A program made the position numbers and the translations under genes. A DNA stretch of 64,000 nucleotides, taken from positions 1,984,001 through 2,048,000 of the forward strand of contig OZ252093.1 of the NCBI GenBank assembly GCA_965248175.1. Reading direction: 5' to 3'. The notes below the pieces were generated by a model. That model was not told the DNA's origin and searched no databases. It saw only the letters and a list, made by a program, of their open reading frames with translations. This DNA is from VXPQ01 sp965248175. Its GTDB lineage: Bacteria; Bacteroidota; Rhodothermia; Rhodothermales; VXPQ01. Shown here piece by piece: positions 32,398 to 41,037 of this stretch. Each line of letters opens with the position of its first letter. Positions within the stretch are counted from its first letter, which is position 1.

Positions 32398-35300
32398 TCA
32401 CCTTATGATCGAGAATCGTCCGACTTTTTCCCCGATACCGGGCGCCTCCACATGGTAGAGGTACACCCCATAGGATACATCCAGGCCATCGTCGGATTGA
32501 AGATTCCACATTGCTATGCTTCTATCCTCACCGGCCGAGTGCTGGATGATCTTTACCTGGCGTCCGCTTATAGTGAAAATGCGGATGGTGCACTCCTGTG
32601 GCAGGTTCCTGAAATCAATGCGCCGCTCGCCGCGCCCCGGTAACTGAAGATTACGTGCTTCAAGAAGGTTAACGGCTACATACGGATCCGGGACGACGTA
32701 AATGTCGTCGAGCGTGGCCTCCGTCAACTCTTCAAGCAGCCTGTTTCCATCTACTTTGAACTGGAGTACGTCGTCGCGGTCGAAGGGCTTGCTGGTCTCC
32801 AGCAGCAATACATCGCCTTCCATCGGAATCTCGTTCCGGGCAATCTCATCGAACGTCTCCAGATAAACCTCGGGACTGAACAGGTTCGGCAGGAAAGTCT
32901 GCCATTGAGGAAGGGTCAGTAGCGAATCAAGAAGCTCGTTGTACCAGGGTTGAATCTGTTGGAAGAAATCATCAAGCTCCGTGACGTCCAGCGAAGGCCC
33001 CAACGGCCGACGCTGCATCCCGCGCACCTGGCGCACGGCGAGCGAGTCATAAAGCGCCTGGCCGTCGGTGATCGCCCGTGTCATGAAGTTCTGCGCATTG
33101 TCGGACATACCGAAATTAAAACGCCAGGTAGACCTTGTGTAAAACTCGTAACCGCCGAGGCTCACCGGCGCCACGCGCACATTGACCACATCGCCCGGCG
33201 ATAAGACGCCCCGCATCGTATCGGCGGGAATCAACGCCCCAAATTCGGTTATCTGCAAAGGCGCCTGTCCTGGATTATTCAGGTTCGTGACATCCCAGAT
33301 GGTAAAGTTGGTCGGAACCCGGTTGCTTGGCGTTAACGAATTGGAGGTATCGGCTCCGAGCGCCGAGACGCGAATTTCGTAGTCAAGCGGGACGGGCGTA
33401 TTCTGCTCCCCCGCATCCACCGTGGCAACGGAGCTCGGCGTAGCCCGCCTGCCTTGAGCCGAGGCGTTCTCCAACCACCGGACATTGAGCGGAGCGGGCA
33501 CAATCGGAGCATCGATGGTAAAACGCATTCCATCATAAAGCCTGGCGCGAAGCAGGTCGCTATTAAAAAGGTTCGCGCCCCGATCCTCGGGAGCGCTCAC
33601 GGCCAGCGTATCGCCTGTCGTCACGTTGCGTAACACAAAGCCCGTCGTCAAACCGTTTTTCAGAAAAACGGGGTCGATTTCGGCAAAGGAGTTATCGTCG
33701 GTGAAAGTGAATTCATAGTCATACCCTTTGCTGTTGGCTTCTTCCGGAATCAGAAAATCCACCCTGAGCGATCCTGAAGCGTCCCCTGAAACCCGCTGCA
33801 CGCCATTGACGAGTTGTGGTTCGAGATAGCCCAGGGCCGGGCGTTGCGGCACGACGACGGCACAATTCCTGTCCACATTGACGGGCCGGTCAAAAGCATC
33901 GACTTCTATGATTTTCGAACTCTCTGTAGGCGTAATCTCTGCCAGGTTTTCATAGGCAGAGAGACCCCGTTGAAAAAAGGATTGGTGATACCCGCGATCG
34001 ACCGACGCCACACAATAATAGTAGGTGCGCCCATTCTCGACCGTTGAATCGACATAGCTGTACTCGAGTCCGCTGTCAACACCCATATCGTAACTGATCC
34101 CAAAGGCGCCGATGGGAACGGGATGCGCTCCATTCAACCCATTGTCGATGTCAAACTGAACTTTGTCGCCGGTAGGCGTTTGGAGCGGCTCCCACAGGAG
34201 GGGGTTTCCAAAGGCGTCGGTGATCGTCTTGATGTCGTTGAACTCGGGGTCCGTGCTACGATAGACCTTGTACATTTCGAAGTCGAACCCGTAGATGGGA
34301 TCGCGCGAAGACTCGGCGCTCTGATCCCACACCAGCGTGACTTTCTTATTGCCCGGAACGGCGGTCAGGAAGGGCGTACGGGGCGGTTTGGCAAAGTTAT
34401 AATCCGAGTCATAGATGTTTTGCATGGTCCGCTTGTTGCGTAACATGTCCTGAAAATCATTACCGCAAAAGAAGGCGATAGAGAAACGCTGCTCCTGCCC
34501 GCGCTGGATGGAACTCAAGCCAGAGGAGTAGACATAGATGATATCGGCGGTCTCGCTGGGTGTAATGAAGATATCCGGCTGGAGATACTCCTCCCAAAAC
34601 AGGACATCGTCGTCAATATCGCGATCGAACTCGGCCGGGGTGCGAATGACCATTCCTGTCAGGCCGATCTGATCGATCTCGTCGTTGTCGGTAAATTCAA
34701 AATTGGGTTCCCCGGGATCGGGACGGCCGTTGGCCTCTGTACCGTCCGGATCGGGGCCTGGATAGTCTTCATTTTCCGGGCCCAGGCCGTCCGAGCCCGT
34801 ATCGTCATTGAGCGGCTCAATGGTCAAGCGACCATCTCCGTTGATATCTTCACCAGGATCGAGGAGAAAATTGTTGTTGGCGTCTTCGTTGTCATAGATG
34901 CCGTTGCCATCCACATCTTCCCACGAGCGCCAGTCGCCATCGTCGTCGATCCCGTTAGCTCGGCTCTCATCCACCAGATTGTCTCTGTCATTGTCCCGAC
35001 CGTCATGAGGCAGGCCAGGGCTCTCCAGGAATCCAACTCCGCCATAACCTACCTTGAATCCGTTGACAATCAGGTCCTGTTTGTACCACTGATAGGTAAT
35101 GTCGTCAACTGTATCGAAGAACGCCTCATTATTCGAGGTGCGACCGGCGATATCGTAATCGACGATCATCGCGATAATGGCAGTCGGAATATCGAATCGA
35201 CTGACATTCTTGACATCGAAGGTCGCAATAAAGATGTCCTCGGCCAACACGCTGGCCCACTGGTACTGACGAGCCTTTACCTCAATGCCCAATCCGCGAC

Positions 35301-36297
35301 GGCCGCCCTGGGCAAAGCCTCGGCGATCCGGTTGACCGGTGGCCGGATCGAGGAACGGGTAGTACGGGAAATCGTCGTTGTCGCGGTCGTCCACCACATA
35401 GTACGACTCCTGGTCGCCGCGCACAAAGGACCCGAAGGCCCCGTTCCAGCGCCCGGAGCGCACGCCGGGTCCGGGATCACAGGAAGTGCCTTGCTCGAGT
35501 CTGCAGGGGGCCCGGCCGTCGCCAACATAGGACTGTGGTGGCCAGAAGGCAGGCCAGGTATTGCGCAAGTTGGACTGCGCGGCGTACTCCACCTCGTTGA
35601 ATAACTCCAGGTCCAGTATCTTGTTATTATTGATATCTTCCCGAGGATCCAACACGCCATTTCCATTGACGTCTTCGCTTAAGCCGCCGACGTAGTAGAA
35701 ACCCGTCTCACCAAGTAACCGGCGATCGTCCGGGTTGTTGTTCAGGCGGTTGCGCGTAGCCGGATCGCCGTTCATGTTGTAATATCCCGGCAGAGGCGTG
35801 AAAAAGAACTTGTGGCTGCCGGTGGGATGCTGGTCCCCCCCGCTTCGGTTGTAACTCTCTGAGATGATTTGGAGGCTATCGCCTTGCTCGCTAACAACCT
35901 GTGCCCCTACAACAAAACTCATGGTATGCCCGTATGCGACGCCGGAGCCTTTGGGCCAGGTAATATACTGGGGTGTCACGGAACCGCCCCAGTACCCGGC
36001 CGAGATATTCACATTGTTCACATAGGGAACCTGAATGAGATTGCCGGTGCCCAATGCCCCACGCACAAAGTTCCGGAACGATAGCGGCACAACCGCCCCG
36101 CTTTTGGCGGCGGCCCGTTGCGTCTCTTTTTCTAACCGGGCGATCTGTCGTTCAAGACGGTTGGCCGCTTCATACGCCTCCTGCTCGGCGGGCGAAGCGG
36201 CTTTCGTTTGGGCCCGCAGGTCGCTGGGTATCGTCCCCACGACGACACAGCAGGCCAAAAGAGAAGCAACAAGCAGTTTGAGAACCGGCTTGGTCAT
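32398..36297 (-). CDS. Giant exported T9SS cargo protein (1299 aa)
   Basis: A signal peptide (residues 1-29, ending L-R-A-Q) is followed by a coiled-coil-prone stretch (N-R-L-E-R-Q-I-A-R-L-E-K-E) and a long beta-rich body. Residues about 440-560 are packed with Asp-rich, calcium-loop-like units (D-D-D-G-D-W, D-V-D-G-N-G-I-Y-D, D-I-N-G-D-G-R-L), like thrombospondin type 3 or dockerin loops. Fibronectin-like modules follow (P-G-N-K-K-V-T-L-V-W-D). The C-terminus (I-R-I-F-T-I-S-G-R-Q-V...Y-G-V-Y-L-Y-H-V-E) is a T9SS-type sorting domain. No catalytic domain is recognised. It is encoded eight bases after the TonB receptor and just before the PorV-like gene, so it is probably a surface partner of that receptor. 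Confidence 0.8.
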   Translation of the reverse strand: MTKPVLKLLVASLLACCVVVGTIPSDLRAQTKAASPAEQEAYEAANRLERQIARLEKETQRAAAKSGAVVPLSFRNFVRGALGTGNLIQVPYVNNVNISAGYWGGSVTPQYITWPKGSGVAYGHTMSFVVGAQVVSEQGDSLQIISESYNRSGGDQHPTGSHKFFFTPLPGYYNMNGDPATRNRLNNNPDDRRLLGETGFYYVGGLSEDVNGNGVLDPREDINNNKILDLELFNEVEYAAQSNLRNTWPAFWPPQSYVGDGRAPCRLEQGTSCDPGPGVRSGRWNGAFGSFVRGDQESYYVVDDRDNDDFPYYPFLDPATGQPDRRGFAQGGRRGLGIEVKARQYQWASVLAEDIFIATFDVKNVSRFDIPTAIIAMIVDYDIAGRTSNNEAFFDTVDDITYQWYKQDLIVNGFKVGYGGVGFLESPGLPHDGRDNDRDNLVDESRANGIDDDGDWRSWEDVDGNGIYDNEDANNNFLLDPGEDINGDGRLTIEPLNDDTGSDGLGPENEDYPGPDPDGTEANGRPDPGEPNFEFTDNDEIDQIGLTGMVIRTPAEFDRDIDDDVLFWEEYLQPDIFITPSETADIIYVYSSGLSSIQRGQEQRFSIAFFCGNDFQDMLRNKRTMQNIYDSDYNFAKPPRTPFLTAVPGNKKVTLVWDQSAESSRDPIYGFDFEMYKVYRSTDPEFNDIKTITDAFGNPLLWEPLQTPTGDKVQFDIDNGLNGAHPVPIGAFGISYDMGVDSGLEYSYVDSTVENGRTYYYCVASVDRGYHQSFFQRGLSAYENLAEITPTESSKIIEVDAFDRPVNVDRNCAVVVPQRPALGYLEPQLVNGVQRVSGDASGSLRVDFLIPEEANSKGYDYEFTFTDDNSFAEIDPVFLKNGLTTGFVLRNVTTGDTLAVSAPEDRGANLFNSDLLRARLYDGMRFTIDAPIVPAPLNVRWLENASAQGRRATPSSVATVDAGEQNTPVPLDYEIRVSALGADTSNSLTPSNRVPTNFTIWDVTNLNNPGQAPLQITEFGALIPADTMRGVLSPGDVVNVRVAPVSLGGYEFYTRSTWRFNFGMSDNAQNFMTRAITDGQALYDSLAVRQVRGMQRRPLGPSLDVTELDDFFQQIQPWYNELLDSLLTLPQWQTFLPNLFSPEVYLETFDEIARNEIPMEGDVLLLETSKPFDRDDVLQFKVDGNRLLEELTEATLDDIYVVPDPYVAVNLLEARNLQLPGRGERRIDFRNLPQECTIRIFTISGRQVKIIQHSAGEDRSIAMWNLQSDDGLDVSYGVYLYHVEAPGIGEKVGRFSIIR

Positions 36298-36304
36298 AGT
36301 CAGC

Positions 36305-39214
36305 TTAGAAATTCACCGTTACGGCGACAAGCATCCGGCGCGGCGCCGAGAACCTGGTCGCAACGTTATCATCTTCCGCGCGGGTAAATAACCCCACAAA
36401 ATCGCGAACCATGTCTCGTTCGGACTGAATCAGCGGTAGCCGGACGATCTGATCGGCCCGCCCGGAGATCGTATTGACGGAAAGCTGATTCAGCCGGTTG
36501 AACACGTTGTCGACCTGGACACGTAACCCGTAAGCCACGCCCCCTAACCTGAAGCGCTTCTCGGCACGCAGGTCGAAGGTGAACAGAATGGGCTTGCGTT
36601 CGGTGTTGTCAAACTCGTTGGCAGGAAAATTCACGCTCGGATCCAGAAACCCCGGCGTGTAGGGTTGGCCGGTAGCTAATTGGCTGATGAAACCGACGCT
36701 CCAATTGTTTTCTCTCCCGATGGTAGCCGACAGGTTGGCCGTGAGGGTCTGGTCCCAGTCCAGCAGAATGACCTGCCGGTCAACGAATAGATCCCCGACT
36801 TCACCGGAACGCCCTGCAATCACGACATCGGCTACGGCAGCAGGATCAGACGAACTGCCTCGTGCATCGGAATACGTGACATCAAAGGCCGAATGCAAAA
36901 GAATGCCGACCGGACGCACCGCCAGCGCAATCGTGCCGCCGCGAACCAGGCCATGATCACGGTTGACGGTGCGCGTATACTGGATGTTGTCAAGAGTACT
37001 GAGAATCTCTATCCCCAGCAAGTTCCGGATGTTTTTGTAGAACATGCTCACATCGACCCCGAGAAAACTGGTGAGTTGCTGTTGCACGCCCATCTCGTAC
37101 TTGATCGTGCGTTCGGGATCGAGATCCGGATTTCCGACGGAGCGTCCCTCCAGGCGCCCCACATTGATGTCACTCAAGATGGGGTTCTTGAGCATCTCGT
37201 TATAGGCCGGCATTTGCACAAAATGCCCGTAGGCCACGCGCAAGGCGCCGCGTTCCGAGATCGGATACGAAATGCCGAGACGCGGACTTAGATATTTCTT
37301 CGGCGGGGTATCCTCGAAATTGTCGGACCGCCCGATACGGTCCGTAGGGGTACGCGGCTCAATAAGCCGTTTTGCTCGAATATCGTAGTACTCGAAGCGC
37401 AGGCCGGCCTTAAGAACAAGCAGATCGCCGATTTCCAGCTTATCCTGGGCATAGGCGGCAAATTCAAGGGGAGACTCTTCGAAACGATCGTCGACCTTGT
37501 ATTGCTCCAGTTCCGGCGCCAGGATCGGCTGGCGGGCCCGGATAGCCTCCAGATAATCGTCGAAGAAGACATAGTCGGAGGCCGAGGGATACGGAAAGTT
37601 GACAAAGAGCGAATCCGGATCATCCCGATAGACCCAACTGCGATCCAGGTCCTCGACCACTCGCCGGTCATTCCTGAACTGAACACCGACCTTCAGCTCG
37701 CTTTGCCCAGTAATCTGCCAGGTAAAATCGGAGGAGAGATAAATGCTGCGTTCGTTGCTTCGAAACTCTCCGTTGGAGGTACTGCCAAGGCTGAACCCGG
37801 TTACCGGTGCACTGGCGCTAAGAAACTGAATGTTCGGATCGTTAATGGACGAAAACGCATACGACTCGCTATCCGTGGTTTTGTACGATCCTTGCAGCGA
37901 GAAAACCTTATCATTCCCGAAGGTTCTCTTGAAGGTGGCTATGTGTGTCCAGGCGGTATAATAACTTGTGGGCCGGGAGTCGGGCGCAAAGCGTTGACTG
38001 TGGCTATACTGTTGTCCTTCTGACTGGTTATACAACAGTTGATAGGTAAGCCGCGATCGGGGAGTGGGCCGCAGGACAATCTTGGGAGCCAGCGTTAACG
38101 CCCGGCGCATACTCATATCAATGATTTGGCCGTCTCCGGAAGAAAAAGTAATAGGATTCCCCTGCGAGTCCCGAATCAATCTACCGGTGGTAGTCCGGGC
38201 TGTATCCAGCGAAACGAGCCGAGTATCGTCGGGCTGGAATAGATCGCGATACCACCGGTGATAAGCTGCTGCTTTGAGCCCATCCTGCGCCGTGAATCGA
38301 CGCTCCCCTTTGAGATGACCGACCCGGTCCTCAAATCGACCGGAAAAGAAAAATCCCAACCCCCATTGTTTAACCAGCGGACCACCCAGAGTCACAGAAA
38401 AATCCTTTGACTCGAAGGGAGTTAAACGATCCCCGCCGATGAAGAGGTCGTCGTCGCCGGGCAGATAGTTCCAGGTCGAAGCTCGCAAACTCCCTGACAG
38501 CTTTTGCCCGGGGTCACGGGTTTTTACGCTGACGATGCCGGATTGCGCCCCCCCTAATTCCGCATCGAACGTGCCTGTAAAAACCTGCACTTCCTGTACC
38601 GACTCCACTTCCACATCCAACGTATTACCTCCTCCCTGTCCATATACGTCATGCACAGGAATCCCATCGATCAGGTAGGCCGCTTCCCGGGACCGCCCGC
38701 CCCGGAAGTGAAAACCTCCACCCGAGGTGACCACGCCTGGTTGGAACCGCACGAGTTCGCTTAGCTCCTGGACAGGGAGCCTTTCGATCGCCTCCTGGCT
38801 CACATAGGAGACACTCGTGGTCCGGTCCCTGACGACGATGGGGCGCTCGGCACTGACGACGATTTCCTGCCCCTCAATGATTTGTTCCTGAAGTACCCCG
38901 TCCACCCTCGTCGTTCGTCCGGAAAAGACTTCTACGTTTTCATGCCTGAGCGTCGCAAACCCGACAAAGGACATCACCAGGGTATATTTACCGGGCGGCA
39001 CGCTTAAGAGAAAATACTTGCCCTCCGCCCCCGTCGTCGTACCGATATAGGTCTGATCGGCCAGGAATACACTGACCCCGGGCAACGATTCTCCCGTAGC
39101 GGCATCGCTAACCGTACCCGAGATTTTTCCGTTCGACTGGGCCTCCACGGAGATGGAAGTCGCCAGGAAAAGGAAGACGAGACAGATGGAGCAATACGTA
39201 GCGCGTTTCGCCAT
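36305..39214 (-). CDS. TonB-dependent outer-membrane receptor with carboxypeptidase-regulatory-like domain
   Basis: 969 residues. A signal peptide (1-25) is followed by a CarboxypepD_reg-like domain (about 28-115, G-K-I-S-G-T-V-S-D-A-A-T-G-E-S-L-P-G-V). The plug is at about 125-235 (S-E-L-V-R-F-Q-P-G-V-V, F-R-G-G-R-S-R-E, Y-L-I-D-G-I-P-V), and a beta barrel runs to the end. It imports a ligand across the outer membrane with energy from TonB-ExbBD, which is not in this window. No SusD homologue follows; the giant T9SS protein occupies that place. AAGG six bases before the ATG supports the start. It is the first gene of the long minus-strand operon in the middle of the phosphonate island, so a phosphorus-containing ligand is inferred. 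Confidence 0.88.
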   Translation of the reverse strand: MAKRATYCSICLVFLFLATSISVEAQSNGKISGTVSDAATGESLPGVSVFLADQTYIGTTTGAEGKYFLLSVPPGKYTLVMSFVGFATLRHENVEVFSGRTTRVDGVLQEQIIEGQEIVVSAERPIVVRDRTTSVSYVSQEAIERLPVQELSELVRFQPGVVTSGGGFHFRGGRSREAAYLIDGIPVHDVYGQGGGNTLDVEVESVQEVQVFTGTFDAELGGAQSGIVSVKTRDPGQKLSGSLRASTWNYLPGDDDLFIGGDRLTPFESKDFSVTLGGPLVKQWGLGFFFSGRFEDRVGHLKGERRFTAQDGLKAAAYHRWYRDLFQPDDTRLVSLDTARTTTGRLIRDSQGNPITFSSGDGQIIDMSMRRALTLAPKIVLRPTPRSRLTYQLLYNQSEGQQYSHSQRFAPDSRPTSYYTAWTHIATFKRTFGNDKVFSLQGSYKTTDSESYAFSSINDPNIQFLSASAPVTGFSLGSTSNGEFRSNERSIYLSSDFTWQITGQSELKVGVQFRNDRRVVEDLDRSWVYRDDPDSLFVNFPYPSASDYVFFDDYLEAIRARQPILAPELEQYKVDDRFEESPLEFAAYAQDKLEIGDLLVLKAGLRFEYYDIRAKRLIEPRTPTDRIGRSDNFEDTPPKKYLSPRLGISYPISERGALRVAYGHFVQMPAYNEMLKNPILSDINVGRLEGRSVGNPDLDPERTIKYEMGVQQQLTSFLGVDVSMFYKNIRNLLGIEILSTLDNIQYTRTVNRDHGLVRGGTIALAVRPVGILLHSAFDVTYSDARGSSSDPAAVADVVIAGRSGEVGDLFVDRQVILLDWDQTLTANLSATIGRENNWSVGFISQLATGQPYTPGFLDPSVNFPANEFDNTERKPILFTFDLRAEKRFRLGGVAYGLRVQVDNVFNRLNQLSVNTISGRADQIVRLPLIQSERDMVRDFVGLFTRAEDDNVATRFSAPRRMLVAVTVNF

Positions 39215-39802
39215 GGTAACCTTATTGCGTATCTGGTTTCCAGACTCGAAGCAGCCTTTCTGAGGCTATCGCGAGGTATTGCCGTCCGGGCAGCCAGTAA
39301 AGCGGCCGGGGCGCGTGCGACAGGTATCGGGTAAGACAAGCTCCATCAGCCACTTGATCACCTGGTGCAGGGGCGATGAGCAGGCCGCGCGAATACTGCA
39401 TATTTCACCTGATGTTCGGGGGTCTCAATCGATTATGTTGAATCTAAGAATAGTGTCCAATACTTACAAGTAACAAAGATAATGAAAGATAACGAAGCCT
39501 TACAACACCCTCCTGGCCCCCTAAATGAAATGGCAACCAATAGCGTGGCGGGGGCTATAATCCCCAATGAGATTGAACAAAAGCCCTCTGAAATCCCGCC
39601 ATTTCAAGGAGAGTTCAAGGAGGGAGGCCCTGACGTTGCCAGTAGGAAAACCGGTGTCCATGACAGATAATGCCGGACGCAAGTCGGCCTTTCGATTATG
39701 AATCATGATCTGTACATTACGGGGAACGCCCTTGGTGATAACCTGGAGAGTGTTTCCGAAAACCACGAGCATGCTAACACCAGACGGTAGATCCGCGACG
39801 CC
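39215..39802. other. 588-bp divergent intergenic region between TonB receptor and phnW
   Basis: This region separates the minus-strand surface operon from the plus-strand phnW arm and should hold both promoters. A 62-codon plus frame (39482-39670) and an 83-codon minus frame (39521-39772) exist. Neither has a ribosome-binding site or recognisable family, so I do not call them genes. No RNA gene or repeat was recognised. Confidence 0.5.
39474..39505 (-). promoter_or_regulatory. Candidate Bacteroidota-type promoter for the TonB-receptor operon
   Basis: On the minus strand TTG (39505-39503) is followed after 21 bases by TATCTTTG (39481-39474), a perfect match to the -7 consensus TAnnTTTG. It points toward the TonB receptor gene and would give a leader of about 250 bases. 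The spacing is slightly longer than usual. Confidence 0.35.
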
Positions 39803-40966
39803 ATGGTAAGCTCAACAGAAAATCACTCGGGAGAGGGAAACAAGCTACTGTTCACGCCCGGTCCGCTGACCACCAGCCGGACCATCAAAGAGGCCATGCT
39901 GCGCGACTTTGGTTCGCGCGACACGGTCTTTATCGAAACCGTGCGTTGCATCCGGCGCCAACTACTGAAGATCGCTGGCGTTTCGCAGGAGGGCGGCTAC
40001 GAAGCAATCCTGATACAGGGAAGTGGAACATTTGGCCTCGAGTCTGTCGTATCTTCGACCGTGCCCGGGGACGGTCGGATTCTTGTCGTCGTTAATGGGG
40101 CCTACGGCGAGCGCATCGTCAAGATGACGCGTGCCCTCGGTATTGATGCCCGGGTGCTGCGTTACAAAGAGAACACTCCCCCGGACATTGAGGAGATTCG
40201 GCAAGTGCTTGCCGAGGATGCGGCGATCACCAACACCTTCGTCGTACACTGTGAGACGACCACCGGCCTTTTGAATCCTGTTGAAGAGATCGGAGCCGCT
40301 GTACGCGAGAGAGGTTGTTTCTACATCGTCGACGCCATGAGTAGTCTGGGGGCGATCCCCCTCGATCTCGAGGCCGCCAGTATCGACTTTCTGGTTACCT
40401 CGTCCAATAAGTGCCTCGAAGGGGTACCCGGTTTCTCCATCGTGCTGGCCCGGCGCGAGGCGCTACTCGCCACGGAGGGAGCCGCCCGCACGTTAAGTCT
40501 CGACTTGCAGGCGCAGTGGCGGGGCCTTGAAGCCAACGGCCAGTTTCGCTTTACGCCGCCCACACACACTATCCTGGCACTGGAGCAGGCCCTGCAGGAA
40601 TTGGAAGCGGAGGGCGGCGTCAAGGCTCGTGCAGCGCGCTACCAAACCAATCACGCCATACTACTGGAAGGCATGCAACGGTTGGGATTCCATACATATC
40701 TCTCCCCCGATTACCAGAGTTATATCATTACCTCTTTCTATTATCCTGACGATCCGAACTTCTCATTCGAGACGTTTTACGAGCGCTTAAACAGAAAGGG
40801 CTTTGTCATCTATCCCGGCAAGCTCACCCAAACCGACTGCTTCCGTATCGGCAACATCGGCCAGATATTCCCTGAAGATGTAGCCCGTTTGCTCGCCGCC
40901 GTTAAGTATACGCTTAAGGAAATGGGGGTACAGCTGAGAGTCACAGCGACAGCATCTACGGCCTGA
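39803..40966 (+). CDS. phnW: 2-aminoethylphosphonate:pyruvate aminotransferase
   Basis: A 387-residue class-V PLP aminotransferase that converts 2-aminoethylphosphonate and pyruvate to phosphonoacetaldehyde and alanine. Family motifs are F-T-P-G-P-L-T-T-S near the N-terminus, G-S-R-D, Q-G-S-G-T-F-G-L-E, H-C-E-T-T-T-G, V-D-A-M-S-S-L-G-A, and the PLP-lysine segment S-S-N-K-C-L-E-G-V-P-G-F. The product is the substrate of PhnY, encoded at 15198 on the same strand but 23 kb away. The pathway is therefore split over two transcription units flanking the surface operon. Confusion with serine-pyruvate or alanine-glyoxylate transaminases is unlikely given the S-N-K-C-x-x-G-V-P motif. Confidence 0.93.
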   Translation: MVSSTENHSGEGNKLLFTPGPLTTSRTIKEAMLRDFGSRDTVFIETVRCIRRQLLKIAGVSQEGGYEAILIQGSGTFGLESVVSSTVPGDGRILVVVNGAYGERIVKMTRALGIDARVLRYKENTPPDIEEIRQVLAEDAAITNTFVVHCETTTGLLNPVEEIGAAVRERGCFYIVDAMSSLGAIPLDLEAASIDFLVTSSNKCLEGVPGFSIVLARREALLATEGAARTLSLDLQAQWRGLEANGQFRFTPPTHTILALEQALQELEAEGGVKARAARYQTNHAILLEGMQRLGFHTYLSPDYQSYIITSFYYPDDPNFSFETFYERLNRKGFVIYPGKLTQTDCFRIGNIGQIFPEDVARLLAAVKYTLKEMGVQLRVTATASTA

Positions 40967-41037
40967 CGTCAGCAAAGCGACTGCTTCGCTTAACCGGGAG
41001 GATGGTGCTGCGTGTTTTAACTTAACCGCCTTATGCT

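Noticed and set aside
39482..39772. Two overlapping short open frames (62 and 83 codons) upstream of phnW
   Set aside because: They lie on opposite strands over the same bases, have no ribosome-binding sites and match no family I recognise.
39803..40966. Alanine-glyoxylate or serine-pyruvate aminotransferase
   Set aside because: S-N-K-C-x-x-G-V-P-G-F and the other motifs match PhnW, and the setting is a phosphonate island.
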